Below are positions 11,537 through 23,122 of a stretch of 64,000 nucleotides of DNA, piece by piece. Source of the DNA: Chrysoporthe austroafricana (lineage: Eukaryota > Ascomycota > Sordariomycetes > Diaporthales > Cryphonectriaceae); contig JYIP02000001.1 in assembly GCA_001051155.2 (NCBI GenBank), positions 2,852,001 through 2,916,000 on the forward strand, written 5' to 3'. How positions within the stretch are numbered: the stretch's first letter is position 1; the number at the start of each line of letters is the position of its first letter. The notes under the pieces were generated by a model, which was given only the letters and a program-made list of their open reading frames with translations, did not search any database and was not told where the DNA came from. A program made the translations under genes and the position numbers.

Positions 11537-12477
11537 GATGCAGCGTGCGATGCATCGACCGGGGCGGCGTTCGAGTCAGAAGAGAAAACAGCTAGCTGGG
11601 TATCAGAAACGTCCGGAAGATATCAACGACAGGAAGAAGAGTAGGAGCTAGGTAGTCATCGCGGTGGCCCGTGACGGGTCGCAGGCGTATGAATCACGAC
11701 AAGACGTCCGCCCAGCTGGAGAGGCGTGGGTGTTTGTTCTGGGGGGGGCGCGGGAGGCAGGACGTTGCTGTGGAGGGAAAGCCAAACACCCTAAGTAGAG
11801 CTTCGCCGCACGATGCGGTCATAGCCTGCTGCGAGGCCAGCGCAGTAACCTTGTACCTGCTGCGGGATGTGCCTGGGAATCCCGCCGATTCGCTGACAGG
11901 GCCTCCCAACCACCTCATGCATGCACTAAGTATCGCGGTACATAGAACTGGCAGACACGGCCAGACGGGATGCATCTCCAGGCACAGAGGAACGAACCCC
12001 CAGGCGGGCGCTGGACGTTGAAACCACGCCCCCCCAGAGAGCCCTGTGCCCCCAACCCTCCCCAGGCCAACCAACCCCCTGTAGGCCCCTCTGTCGCAGC
12101 AACCCTGCGTGCGCTGGGCCCCACCACTTCCCGGGGCTCTAGCAGCCCTGTCCCCAGTTTTCCTCCCGCAGAAGCTGGAGATCTTCCCAGACTGAATTTT
12201 TAGAGTTGCATTCGTGCAGCCAGAACCTTCTCCCCTCTAAGCCTCCCTCGTGAAAAACTTCACCCAGCGAACGGCAGCGAAGACGACCGACCACCGACTA
12301 CCCTTTTTTTCTTTTTTCTTTTCCCACAGCAGCCCGCCTCGCCTCAACCACCGCCTCCCAACGAGACAAACATACACGAAAAGAAATAGCACGAGCTCTC
12401 TCTCTCCCCTCCTCCAAGCCGGCGTCAGCAATATATCCGTCCACCGAGGGGACAACCTCGCCAAACGCCCACCCACC
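11537..12477. other. Divergent promoter region, ceramidase / SPF27
   Basis: Separates two divergently transcribed genes. The right part (about 12290-12420) is pyrimidine-rich on the plus strand, as is common upstream of constitutive fungal genes. No gene recognised. Confidence 0.55.
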
Positions 12478-13249
12478 ATGCCTTCCATAACGACAGTCCA
12501 CGAATCCCTCCCCTGTGAGCCACCACCCACCTACCCGTGTTCTCTTCCTGCCCTGAGGGCCCTTCCCCTACCCCATTTCACCTCCAGCACCCTACTGACA
12601 CGCCTCCTCCCTCACCCCAGACATCGACCAGGAACCCACCCCAGCCGAGCGGGCCGCCGCCGAGGCCCTCATAGCGATGGAGCGGTCCGCGCACCGCGAC
12701 GACCCGCACCACGCCCTCCTCCCGCCCGCCGCCCAGCCGACCTTCACGCCGCTCATGGCCGCGGAGCTGGACCGGATCGCGGCGTCGCCGGACCCGTCGC
12801 GGCCGGCGCCGACGCGGGCGGTCGACCTGAGCCGGTACGAGGCGCCGGACCTGGCGGACGCCACCGCCGCCGACGGCGACGGCCTCGGCCCGGCGCTCTC
12901 GCAGGCGTACACGGCCATGTCGTACCTGACGAGCCGGCGGCAGCACCTCGCGCTGCTCGACACGCACGGCCGCAACGCCTGGCTCGTCGGCAACTGGCAG
13001 CTCGAGTCGGAGCTGCGCGCCGTCGACCGCGAGCTCGCCGCCGCCCGCCGCGCCGTCGACCTGCTCACCGTGCGCCGCCAGCGCCAGCAGCAGCAGGAGG
13101 CCGCCGGCGAGGTCCGCGGGCTCGACGAGGCCTGGCGCCGCGGCGTCGGCCGCGTGCTCGAGGCCGAGGTCGCCGCCGAGGGCGTCCGGCGCGAGGTGCT
13201 GGCGCTCGAGAGGGAGAGGGCCGCGGCCGCCGCGGGGCGGATGGGCTGA
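12478..13249 (+). CDS. cwf7: Pre-mRNA-splicing factor SPF27 (BCAS2/Cwf7 family)
   Basis: Exons 12478-12514 and 12621-13249 (221 aa). The donor GTGAGC falls inside the Tyr codon of the family N-terminus, so splicing gives SLPYIDQE. The protein is a small, mostly helical core subunit of the Prp19/NineTeen complex, which acts in spliceosome activation. The central string NAWLVGNWQLESELRAVDRE, the preceding TAMSYLTSRRQHLALLD and the C-terminal coiled coil (about 140-215, Gln/Glu/Arg/Ala-rich) are typical of the family. The exon 2 region is extremely G+C-rich, which leaves long open frames on other strands. The S. pombe name is used because the protein resembles the animal/fission yeast form more than the reduced budding-yeast Snt309. 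Confidence 0.88.
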
Positions 13250-14325
13250 GGGCTTTTTCTTCTACTTCTTGTTTCGCAGAGGATCGATCTGCTGTTCTTT
13301 GTGGAGAGCGGGATGAGGGGAGGACGGAGTTCCAGGGGGGCGTATGGAGATGGAAGGCGGTCACGGACGGAAAACCGTGCATGGGGAGGAGGCGCGCCGC
13401 CGACCAGGCCAGATCAGGCTATCTGGCACCGTGCCACGCCCGACGGATGCCGGCACGGTACGGCTGTTCCTCCCCACACCAGCAGAATCTCTCTCCTCTC
13501 CTCTTGGGCCCCCGTGCGGCTGCATGGGAGCCGAGACCAGCAGCGCGCAGTCGCCGCCCGGCCCGCTGAAACGGCCCGGCGTACATAATCATTGAGAACC
13601 GTTCTGGGGGACGCAGAAAATCACGTTGTTACTTCTCCTGGTCGGGAGAGGAACGGCCGGCTGATATTGATACGGCCGGCAGGAAGGATGTCGGGCTTTC
13701 GAGGAGAGGGGTACATAGCTGTGGCGCCCCAGCCGCCCAGCCGGCCGGCCCATGATTTTTAAAATCTTTTTGATAGCATAGCTGAACTTCAGACAAAATC
13801 TCCGCCCGGCACTCCACGCTCCAGATGCGCCTGTTCTTGTCGTTAACCGGGCCGCTGGGCAGCGGGTTTCACGGCACCTTGCTGGGGTGGTGCTGTTATG
13901 AAGCTGGACAAGAGCTTTTGTGACATGTGACGGGTTCTAGACTACCAGTCCTCTCTCATTAATATTTTCCAGGTAATAAAATGTTCCCCAACGATGCATG
14001 CTACGAGTCACGATCCCTACACAGTCCCGATGGAACGGCATGGGGGGTTGAGGATGCATAATGCACGGAGACGCTGCATGAGTATAGAGGGTATAGTAGA
14101 GGGTATTGTAGAATTGTTATAAGTCTTTTCTCCAGTATAGGTAGGTATCGATGAGCGTGTCTTTCTCCTTACAACCAAAACAAGCGAAGGAAGAGGTAGT
14201 CGATGAAGAAGATGATGATACCGGTAAACGCCATTCCAGGTCCCTCCCGCCCCTCGCGTCCCATGCGAATATTGAATATCCCCCCCCTTGCACAAAAAAT
14301 TCCCTTGGCACCCGCTAGCGCTCGT
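13250..14325. other. Intergenic region between convergent genes
   Basis: No gene recognised. G+C-rich to about 13600, then A+T-richer towards the 3' end of the PKA regulatory-subunit gene. Confidence 0.5.
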
Positions 14326-15774
14326 CTATGCCGACGCCAGCGGGTCCACATCCTCCACCCCCGATTTGACATCCTCGTATTTTGTCCTCCTCATGATGCT
14401 CTCCACCGGTCCGAGCAGGCGCTGGAAGGCGTTCTTGCCGAGCTTGGCAACCTTGACCTCCGTCGAGCTGATGACAGTCGCCGCACGCGGCGCGTCGTTG
14501 AGCAGCGCCAGCTCCCCGAAGAAGTCGCCCTTAACGTAGTGCCTGAGGTTGATGCGCTCCTTGTGCAGCCCGTCCTTGTACGCATCGCACTCGCCGCTCT
14601 CGAGGAGGAAGAAGTCGTAGCCTGGGTCGCCCTCCTTGATGATGATGGTTCCGGGCGGGTACTTCTGTGTCTCGAGGGCATCGGCGATCTTGGAGCGTTC
14701 GTACGAGGTGAGGCTCTTGAGCAGGGGCACCTCCTCCAGGAAGTTCTCGTACATGCGGCGGCGCTGGAAGGTCGACTCCATCAGGATGCGGCGGAAGGTC
14801 AGGCGGTCGAGGGCCCACAGGACGCAGTGTGCCTCCGCGGACATGACGGTGGCGGCACGAGGCGCGTTGTACATCAGAGCCAGCTCGCCAAAGGAACCAC
14901 CAGCCTCGATAGTGCCGACCTGGTTGCCCAGACCATCGGCGCCAGGCTTCATGGCCCCCGCCTGGTTGACATAGACCTGGAAGCTGCCCTTCTCGACGAC
15001 GTAGAAGTAGTCCCCAGCGTCTCCTTGGGTGATGACCTATATGCGTATCAGTACCGCTGCCCAGCCTTTTTTTTTTTCTCTCTGCCTGCGTCCCCCACAC
15101 GGACGTACCTTGATCCCCTTTGCCGGGATGGGCTTCTCCTGCATCGCACTGAGGACCTGGTTCCGCTGCTCATCGTCCATGTGCTTGAACAGGAAGTTTT
15201 CCGAGATGGAACTCGTGAGCCTCTCCAGCTGCTCCCTCGACTTCGGAAACACGGGCGGCTGCCAGTTGTCGTTGTGCTCGGCAGTAGGCTTCAGGGACTC
15301 GGCAGAGACCGAGGTCCGGCGGCCAAAGTTGTACTGGGCGGGGAAGTTGTCGGTGTTGGGCGGGCTCCGCAGGCCGGTCGGGGGCTCATGGCTGCCGTCG
15401 AAGCCGCCAAAGGGACCGGTGAAGAAGGAGGTGGACTTCATGTTGTTGAAGGAGCCGGTGGTGGGCGATGTGATGGTGTCGTTCTCCTCCTCTTCGATCA
15501 CCTTCTGCATCATGCCGCCGTCGTTGGAGCCGAAGGGGTTGGAGTTGACCCCGAAGGGGCTCGTGAAGCTGCTCGACGACATGGCCTGCGGTCGGCTCTT
15601 GGCTAGCTTGAGCCGCTTGTTGGGGGCGCCTTCGGACAACAGCTTGATGCGCTCGGAGGCCAGTCGTGTTGTGAAGAAGTCGGCGCAGAACTGGAGGATG
15701 TCTCGGGGGTTGGATCGTAGCACTTGGCTGTTGAGATCCTGTATCTCCCGCGTGTAAGCAACCGGCAGAGCCAT
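14326..15774 (-). CDS. pkaR: cAMP-dependent protein kinase regulatory subunit
   Basis: Exons 15774-15109 and 15036-14326 (458 aa). The intron has a GTACGT donor and TAG acceptor and joins KGIK to VITQGD. The protein binds and inhibits the PKA catalytic subunit until cAMP binds. It has an N-terminal dimerisation/docking helix (residues 1-45, YTREIQDLN..LQFCADFFTTRL), a disordered linker with the inhibitor site GRRTSVS (151-157; Ser155 makes it a phosphorylatable, type II-like site), and two cyclic-nucleotide-binding domains. Their phosphate-binding cassettes are FGELALMYNAPRAATV (271-286) and FGELALLNDAPRAATV (395-410), each with the needed Glu and Arg. The start is set at MALPVAYT by similarity to fungal homologues. 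An ATG nine bases upstream (15783) directly follows TTGCCAG, so a 5'-UTR intron may end there. Confidence 0.94.
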
Positions 15775-16541
15775 GGCGTACATCTGGCAATTAAGCAATA
15801 TTATAAAGACGAAAAAGCAATCCAAGAGAGGCAGGCCGTCTCAAGAGACACGGCGTGGGCGGATTATTGGTGTAGCAGTAGTAAATAGTAGTAATAACAG
15901 TAGTAGGATATGTAGGTGGTGGTCTTGAGCCCGGGCGACGGGTTGGGAATGACGAGAACGCAATGTTCAATTGTAGAAGAAGTAACGAGCGTGGCAAGCG
16001 AACACAGGCTTGTTAAGTACCTTGGGGCTGGCTCAAGGACCGTCTTTTGTTTCTCTTCTGCGACAAGGCTGCGTTGATGTTAGCATGGATCGGACTGCTG
16101 GTATTTGGCACTGGGGCCCTGGGGGTGGTGGACCAAGGGGCGGAGGCCAGGTGACGATGTGCCGGGGACGAAGGAGTGCAAGGAAATTGAAACATCTCCG
16201 GCCGGGGCAGGGGGAGGGGGGGTTTAGTGCTGGTCAAAGAAATGATAGAGCAATTTCAGAGACTGAGGCCGCCGCAGAGCCGGAGGTGATACGTAAGTTT
16301 TTTTTTTTTTTTCCTCCACCCTCTCTCTCATCTTTTTTTTGTTTCTTTCATGTTTTCATGGGCAGACTGGAGCCGTCATAGCGCAACCTAGTCACCCACG
16401 GACGGCCAGTCCTGGCAAGGCACATGGCAGGCATGTCGCTAAGGGAGGCCGTGTAGGTCGCTTGGTCGCGGAAGCGGCTCAGGGGGAGGGGGAGGGGAGG
16501 GGGAGGGGGACAGAGGGTGGTGACCGACCAGTGACAGCAGG

Positions 16542-16589
16542 AAAAAAAAAAAAAAAAAAGGGGGGGGGGGGGGGGGGGGGGGGGGGTGG

Positions 16590-16633
<44 letters not shown>

Positions 16634-16645
16634 GGGGGGGGGGGG

Positions 16646-16707
<62 letters not shown>

Positions 16708-16735
16708 GGGGGGAGNGGGGGGGGGGGGGGGGGGT

Positions 16736-16783
<48 letters not shown>

Positions 16784-16832
16784 AAAAGGGGTGGGGCCGA
16801 CCAGGGGAAAGAGGAAAAAAAAAAAAAAAAAA
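16542..16832. repeat. Poly-A / poly-G / poly-A tract with an ambiguous base
   Basis: Eighteen A (16542-16559), then about 223 bases almost purely G (16560-16782) with scattered single A or T and an N at 16716, then a short linker and eighteen A again (16815-16832). Such a long G run with an N is unlike any other part of the window and is suspect as a sequencing or gap-filling product. Confidence 0.9.
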
Positions 16833-19650
16833 GTGTCAAGACTTACCGGAGAGTGTGGTTTGGAAGATCAGGAGCGATAGACTTGGAGGGGGAGGAGGAG
16901 GAGGTGGGTTTAATATGGATCGAGGAGGCAACGTGGTTGCGACGAGGGTACGGATCGTAATCAAGCCAGAAAAAGTAGTTAATCAGCCCAATATCGGAGA
17001 CACCGTGCGGCCACCGAGGTCAGGCGCAGGTGCGGAAACGACAATCAGCAAGGGCCCAGGCTGGCCCTGCGGGTGTGTGTGTGTGTGCGTGTTGACGAGG
17101 CACACAAAGCTGTCCAGAAGAAGGGGAGAGGGAAGCGGGCAGGCCCTGACGATGGTCAGCTGGACGAGCACGAGGACGAGCACGAGGAGGACGAGGAGGG
17201 ACAGCAGGAGGAGGGCGTGCGAGGAGGACGTTGGGCGGCGGGGAGGAGGAAGGGAGGAGGTCGGGCTGGCGCGTGAAGCTAAGGGCGACGGCTGGGAGCT
17301 TGTGCTGGCGGCTCCTGTTGCTGTTCCCGGCGATGATGACCAAGACCAGAGAGGGGTGGAGGTGGCAGGCCTTCCCGCAGGTCTCCCGATCGAGCAGACA
17401 CAGGTCAGGACGCGGCAGGGATGGGGGAGGTTGACGACGGCGACGGGCCTGGTTGCTGGTGGTGCTGGTGGTGCTGGTGCTGGTGCTCGTGCTGGAACTG
17501 GTGTTGACACTGTGCCGCCACGGAGCAGCCCGCGGAACCTAGAGCGAATAAGCGAGACTGGGGAACTGAGTTGAATGAAGCCGGCAGTCCAGGGCCTGGC
17601 TGGGGGGGTCTTGGGTCTGGTCGAGAGGGCCGAGTGTCGAGAGAGAGTTTGGAGGAGTCGCAATCCAAATGACAGACAGGAGATGAGCGTCAGTTGCGGA
17701 CTGGGGGGGGAGCTCTGGCCTTGCCTCTCGCTCTTCCCGGGACGGGTGGGGAAGGGCTGTAGGTGCTGGGTAGCGCGTCATCAGGCGCTCCCTTGCCGGC
17801 GGGTGCTGGTGCGCGGGCGGGCTGCGCAGAGGGGGACCTCGCCAGGGCGCCGCCGCTGTTAGAGGGGGACCTGCGGGTCCTGTCAGGCCGGCCCAGGGCC
17901 CTGTCGCCCGCGGGGAGCAGGGGCCACAGCGCGGTCCCTCCCCCCCCAGCGCCCCCCCCGTTCAGCAGTTCGCCCCTCCTCTGCTGGTGCCCGTGGTGCC
18001 AAGGCAGCCCCTGTCCCTCGGTGTCGAAGGCTTCTAGAAAGAAAGGGCGCACAGATCGGGGGGCGAGCAGGGTGCGCCCGTGCGCCCGTGCGCCCGTGCT
18101 GCTGCTAACGCCCAGCGCCTCCCCAAGCTGCCGCCCTCCCCCTGATCCCTTCATGCCTCTCGCCGCTGGGGCCATTTTGGAAGCTTCTTCGCCTGCTTCT
18201 GTTGCAGCAGCTCCGTTTCCGTCGCCCGCCCACCCACGGCACTGGGCTGATCGATCATCTCACGCCCGTCCAATCGTGTCCAGTCAGCCCACCCCTCATC
18301 GCCGCCGCCGCCTGTGCTTTCCGAGGGGGCCGCCCTGATCTGTCTGTCTGCTGCCTTACTACGCACATGATGGCGCATGCTCACCCACACTTGCTGCTGA
18401 GTGAGTACTGGGCATGGGCGCAGGGGAGCGAGCCTCTCAGCCGGGCTGGACTCCCGGTGCTCCACACGCCGGGCTACGTCAAACCGCCCGCGCAGCCCCT
18501 TTTTCCTGATCGCCCAGCAGCCCATGTTAATCTGACAGCCTTACGACGCGGGCGCCGGATCACCCAGGTGCCAGCCCCAGGGCGATAAGTAGCTGTACCA
18601 TAGTACGGGCCTGATAGCTAGCTCGCCTTAAGGCCCGGCCTGCCCGTCGTGTTCCTCGCGCAACCCTGCCCAGAGACGGCTCTCGACTTCTCCCAACGTT
18701 GCCACCGCCAAGGTGCCCGGCGCGGTTGACTCGGAGGCGCTCACCACATTGGCTGGGTGCGTGCAGCGCAGGTCCTGCTGGTGCCTCCGTGGTTGCAGAC
18801 GCAGGCACGTCGATGTCAGACAGCATGCTGTGTACCCCGAAGGAGAACCGTCTTTCTCAGATCTGACTCCGACCCCAGGCGATCTCCCAGGCAGGCCGAG
18901 CCGCCTTGTAGACAGACAGACAGGCTTCTTTCTGTGCCGGCTGGCAGACCACTGCTCGGTGTGTGCGCACAGCTTGCGAGCCCGAGAGGCGTACGCCCGT
19001 AACCAGACCCCAGCGCCAGCAGTAAGTACCAGGAAGCGCCCGTCCAGGAATCCAAGGAAACCCAAGGGAACCCAAGGCGGCGGTTCCAGGACCAGGCTCG
19101 TCGGAGTAGTCGGCGCGGAAGGGCGAGTGGCCCTCCCGTCGGAGACGAGCGTGGACGAGAAGCAGGGTGCCTGGGTGTCGTGGAGCCATTATGTAAGCGC
19201 TCAGCAGCGCCCTTCGTGCGCCCCCCAGCACGTTGGGGCGCTGCGCCTCGCCCTGCTGATGTTAAGCACCAGCGCCTGGCCGCCGCAGCCCCGCTAACGT
19301 CGTCAGCTCTGGCCCGGATCCTCCTCCCGCCTGCTCCTCGTCTCCAGCGGTTTGTCTATTGTAAGACACACCCTGGGCTGGAAATAAGGGCCCCATCCTC
19401 CCAGTGCCGCACTCTCCGTCGACTCCGTGGACGCCAGCCCGAAAGAGTGGGTTGGTCCCCAATGTCACAGTCCCTGCGCCGCGTACGATCTCTCTGACCG
19501 ACGGAACCATCCCCATCCCCATCGAGCCCGACACGGCCAACCCGTCCCGTCGTCATCACCGAAGCGAAGCCCCCGGCGAACTTTCCTGCCCTTGCCTTGC
19601 CTCGCCTTGCCTCTCGCCTTGCCTCGCCCTGCCTTGCCTTGCGTCGCCCG

Positions 19651-19676
19651 CCCTGCCCTGCCCTGCCCTGCCCTGC
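19651..19676. repeat. CCCTG pentamer array (5 units)
   Basis: A direct pentamer repeat just upstream of the CDC50 start. It lies at the end of a longer degenerate TGCCT/CGCCT-type tract beginning near 19585. Its reverse complement forms the array at 22800-22837. Confidence 0.9.
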
Positions 19677-19712
19677 GCGACCGACGACGACAAGAGAGCC
19701 CAGAGAGCAGCC

Positions 19713-21466
19713 ATGGCCGATTCGCCGAGGGTCGGTCATACCGACTCCATTGCCTCGCAAGAGTCAGGGACCAAGAGCGTCGAGAAGAAGAAGAGCCGCC
19801 GGCCGGCGAGTGAGTGACGCCCACCCCCCTCTGTCTCCCTCCCTCCCCCCTCGCGGCGCGCACAGGACACGCACGACCCGAAACTGCACCGCGCGGAGGT
19901 AGGGTATAGTTCTGTGGATAGCACGCGCACAACCTCGGGGCACGGGAAGGCTGACCGTCGCATCGTCAAACAGACACGGCATTCCGGCAGCAGCGGCTGA
20001 AGGCCTGGCAGTAAGCAGCAGCACCGCCGGCGAGCGTCTGCTCGCTGGAGAGAGAGAGAGAGACGCATCACGGATCATCGCTGACGTCGCTCGACCCCAG
20101 GCCCATCTTGACACCGAAGACGGTGCTCCCGCTGTTCTTCTCGATCGGCATCATCTTCGCGCCCATAGGCGGCCTGCTCCTCTACGCGAGCGCCCAGGCA
20201 AGTCCTCCTCCTCCTCCTCCGCCTCCGCCGGCGCCGGCGCCCGCCACCGCGTCCACGCGTTGCTGACGGTCGACCCCAGGTGCAAGAGCTCGTCATCGAC
20301 TACACCAAGTGCACGCAGCAGGCACCCAACGGCACCGACTTCAGCCCCGTCCCCTCCAAGTACATCTTCTCCCAGTTCAAGAACAAGACCGACCTCACGA
20401 TACAATGGCGCCAGGAGCCGATCAACGTCACCTTCGACACCGTCACGAACACCACCCAGAACTGCATCATCCAGTTCCAGATCCCTGAGGACATGACCCC
20501 ACCGGTCCTGTTCTACTACCAGCTCACCAACTTCTACCAGAACCACCGGCGCTACGTCCAGAGCTTCGACGCGAACCAGCTGGTCGCCAAGAGCGGCTAT
20601 ATCAACAAGGACATCAGCTCCGACTGCTCACCGCTCGAGAAGGACACCGACGGGACGCCCTACTACCCGTGCGGCCTCATCGCGAACTCCATCTTCAACG
20701 ACACCTTCTCGAACCTGACCGCCGTCGGCTCCACCGCCAAGAACTACACCATGTCCGAGAAGGGCATTGCCTGGGACTCGGACAAGTCGCTGTACAAGGA
20801 CATCCCGTCCGACATCGACCTGTCTACCATCGCCGTCCCGCCGAACTGGGTGGTGCGGTACCCCAACAACTACACGACGAACAACCCCCCGCCGAAGATC
20901 GGCTCCGACGAGCACTTCATGGTCTGGATGCGCACGGCCGCGCTGCCGGACTTCAGCAAGCTGTACATGAGGAACGACGATGAGGCGCTGACCAGGGGGA
21001 CCTATCAGGTGGAGATCACCAACTGTGAGTTCATTCATCTACGTGACGAGGTCGAGGTCGAGGTCGAGGTCGAAGGCCTGCGGTGACTGACCGACCAATG
21101 CAGGGTTCCCGGCGGATGTGTACAAGGGCACCAAGTCGATTGTCCTCAGCACGCGGACGGTCATGGGCGGCCGGAACCCGTTCTTGGGCATCGCATACGT
21201 CGTCGTGGGTGGAATATGTATCCTCCTCGGCGTCCTGTTCACGATCACCCACCTGCTCAAGCCTAGGTAAGTGCCCCCCCACGCCCCCGATCTCTTGCGT
21301 GCACGTGTGTAGACGGGATGCGCTGCTGACACGGCCCCCCCTCCCCCCCAGGAAACTCGGCGACCACACCTACCTCTCCTGGAACAACGCGCCGGCCTCG
21401 AAGCCGGGCGGCCCCGCGACCGCCATGGCGACCGGGCGCGACCTCGGACCACAGGGCCAGGCCTAG
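19713..21466 (+). CDS. CDC50: CDC50/LEM3 family flippase beta subunit
   Basis: Six exons: 19713-19809, 19974-20010, 20101-20197, 20280-21024, 21104-21266, 21352-21466 (417 aa). The protein escorts P4-ATPase lipid flippases out of the ER and supports their activity. Splicing yields the signature [20 protein letters not shown] (residues 31-50). Transmembrane helix 1 follows (about 53-74, [20 protein letters not shown]), then a large ectodomain rich in Asn-X-Ser/Thr sites with paired cysteines, ITNWFPADVY, and helix 2 (about 347-373). The third intron (20198-20279) has a GC donor (GCAAGT); no GT donor preserves the frame. After the TAG at 21464 the same frame stays open for 80 more codons (described separately). 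CDC50, LEM3 and CRF1 paralogues are hard to separate; the gene symbol marks the family. Confidence 0.94.
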
Positions 21467-21709
21467 GCGGCCGATTCGCGTGGGCGCGGCCGCGCGTTCG
21501 TCCCCCCCGACACCCAGCCCCTCCTCGCCAGCTCGTCGTCCACCACCCTGCCGCGGGTGCTGAGCCCGGACTCGGTGACGGACGAGTCGTCGACGACGGC
21601 CGCCCTCGGCAGCCGCGCCGTCAGCATGCGGGACTTCCTCCTCCCCGGGCCGGCGCCCGCGGCCGCGGCGGGGGCGGGGCGGCCGGGCCGCCGGGGAGAG
21701 GGGATCTAA
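21467..21709 (+). other. In-frame open tail after the CDC50 stop codon
   Basis: Directly after the TAG the CDC50 frame continues 80 codons to a TAA at 21707-21709. The middle reads like an ordinary disordered tail (PPDTQPLLASSSSTTLPRV, LSPDSVTDESSTTAALGSR, AVSMRDFLLPGP) and is not only the Gly/Arg/Ala expected of random G+C-rich DNA. No intron that would remove the TAG is evident. It could be a readthrough extension, an older C-terminus lost by a point mutation, or chance. Confidence 0.45.
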
Positions 21710-22621
21710 GTCGGGTCGGGGGCTGCTGCGTGCGTGGTCGGCGCTGTGTCCTTATGTCGTGTACGATCAGCTTTCTTGTCCTTATCTGCGCCGTTCGTCC
21801 GGGGTGGAACAAACGGGGTTTTGCCAGGGCTCCTTCCTCCTCCTCCTCCTCCTCCTCCTCCTCCGCCTCCTCCGCCTCCTCCCTACCGAGCCTCCCTTCT
21901 CTTTTACCTTGCTATCTATACCTACGACCTAAGTGTCCCGACATGACCGCGCTGTTCCATGCGCTACGGCTTGGGGGTAGAGGGGGAGGGCGAGTCGGAG
22001 GAGTCGTCTTCATGAGATTGCTTGAATGGACGGGCGGAACTAGGCAGGCGGGGAGAGGACATGTAGTGCTAGCCGGCGGGTGTTTTAGGCGTTCATATGG
22101 TTCTCTTGTTTTTGACAGTCGATACAGCAAACACAAGTTCTCGTGATCGCTTACCTACCTACGTTTTTTTTTTTTTTCCTCTTGAGAAGCATTCTGCTGT
22201 CTTCTGCCGTCCTCCCTCCGGACCACTTGCCTGTTACCGAGCGCCCTTGCGCCGCCTCCATCCTGCTCGTCGCACATCGATTCCCCGCGTCCCAAAGCCA
22301 GAAAGGCCTCTTCCGTCTCCGGGGGGTAACGCCATCCTGGCTGCCTGCAGGTCCTCCGCATCCCGTATCCCGGCCTTCGAAGGATCACGCACAGTTCCTC
22401 TCGTCCGGCCGCGCTACATCCCTGATCACCCGCCCGGTGGTGCCAGAGAGGGAGAAGAAGCGCCGCACGGCCCGCGCTGCTGGAGGGGTTCAAGCTAGGG
22501 GAACCTCATCCCTACGCCGGCAGATCGGGAACCCGCCCTCCAGGTCTGTCCCGGCGGTTCCTCGAGCATGAGAATAGGGTACCAAAGTGGTGATGGTGGT
22601 CTAGACCTTCTCTCCCAGAAG

Positions 22622-22675
22622 GGAAAACCTGGGTCGGATCCGTGGCAGGACGGAAAACTCGGGTCGGATCCGTGG
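22622..22675. repeat. 24-bp direct repeat, two copies 30 bp apart
   Basis: Copies at 22622-22645 and 22652-22675 share GGAAAAC followed by GGGTCGGATCCGTGG and differ only at two adjacent middle positions. Confidence 0.85.
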
Positions 22676-22799
22676 GCGATCAGACCCGCTCGGGGTCCGT
22701 GTGTACGCACACACAGTGAACCCCATCTCCCCTACAGAACGGTACGGGAAACAGTGTATCATCATCACCTCGTCTGCGGTGGCGGTGGCTCGTTAGCGC

Positions 22800-22837
22800 C
22801 AGGGCAGGGCAGGGCAGGGCAGGGCAGGGCAGGGCAG
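22800..22837. repeat. CAGGG pentamer array (about 7 units)
   Basis: A perfect pentamer run, the reverse complement of the CCCTG array upstream of CDC50. Confidence 0.9.
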
Positions 22838-23066
22838 ACACCGAGACCGAATCCCGCCTGCTCCTCGAAGCGCTCGGGCTGCTCGAGAACCCCGCGGCGG
22901 AGGATGCGCTGTCCATGTCAGTTACGGTCACTCACCCTTCGTCGCGCATAAGCTTCCGGCCCCGGCGCCTGGTCGTGCTGCGCATACGCGCGAGGCGCGG
23001 AGAGGCGCGGCCTCCCCCCCGGGGTCCTGTCATCTCGCGTGTCGGGGCTGGGCGTTAGTGGCGGCG

Positions 23067-23078
23067 GTGTGTGTGAGT

Positions 23079-23119
<41 letters not shown>
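23067..23119. repeat. GT-rich microsatellite
   Basis: GTGAG units pass into a pure GT run from about 23086 to 23119. Confidence 0.9.

Positions 23120-23122
<3 letters not shown>

Larger units (their letters stand above)
15784..19712. other. Long divergent intergenic region, pkaR / CDC50
   Basis: 3.9 kb without a convincing gene. It contains homopolymer tracts around 16290-16835, CCTCGAGG-type G+C-rich DNA and pentamer runs next to CDC50. Long open frames at 16983-17663 (-) and 17763-18338 (+) translate to Pro/Ser/Arg-rich low-complexity sequence without protein-like segments. Long 5' leaders and regulatory elements for both genes are likely but cannot be delimited. Confidence 0.55.

Noticed and set aside
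16339..17574. Long open frames across the poly-G tract (poly-Gly or poly-Pro proteins)
   Set aside because: They are translations of the homopolymer run, which also contains an N; the flanks have no protein-like sequence.
16983..17663. 226-codon minus-strand frame upstream of pkaR
   Set aside because: Low-complexity Pro/Ser/Ala/Leu translation without domains; more likely leader or promoter DNA.
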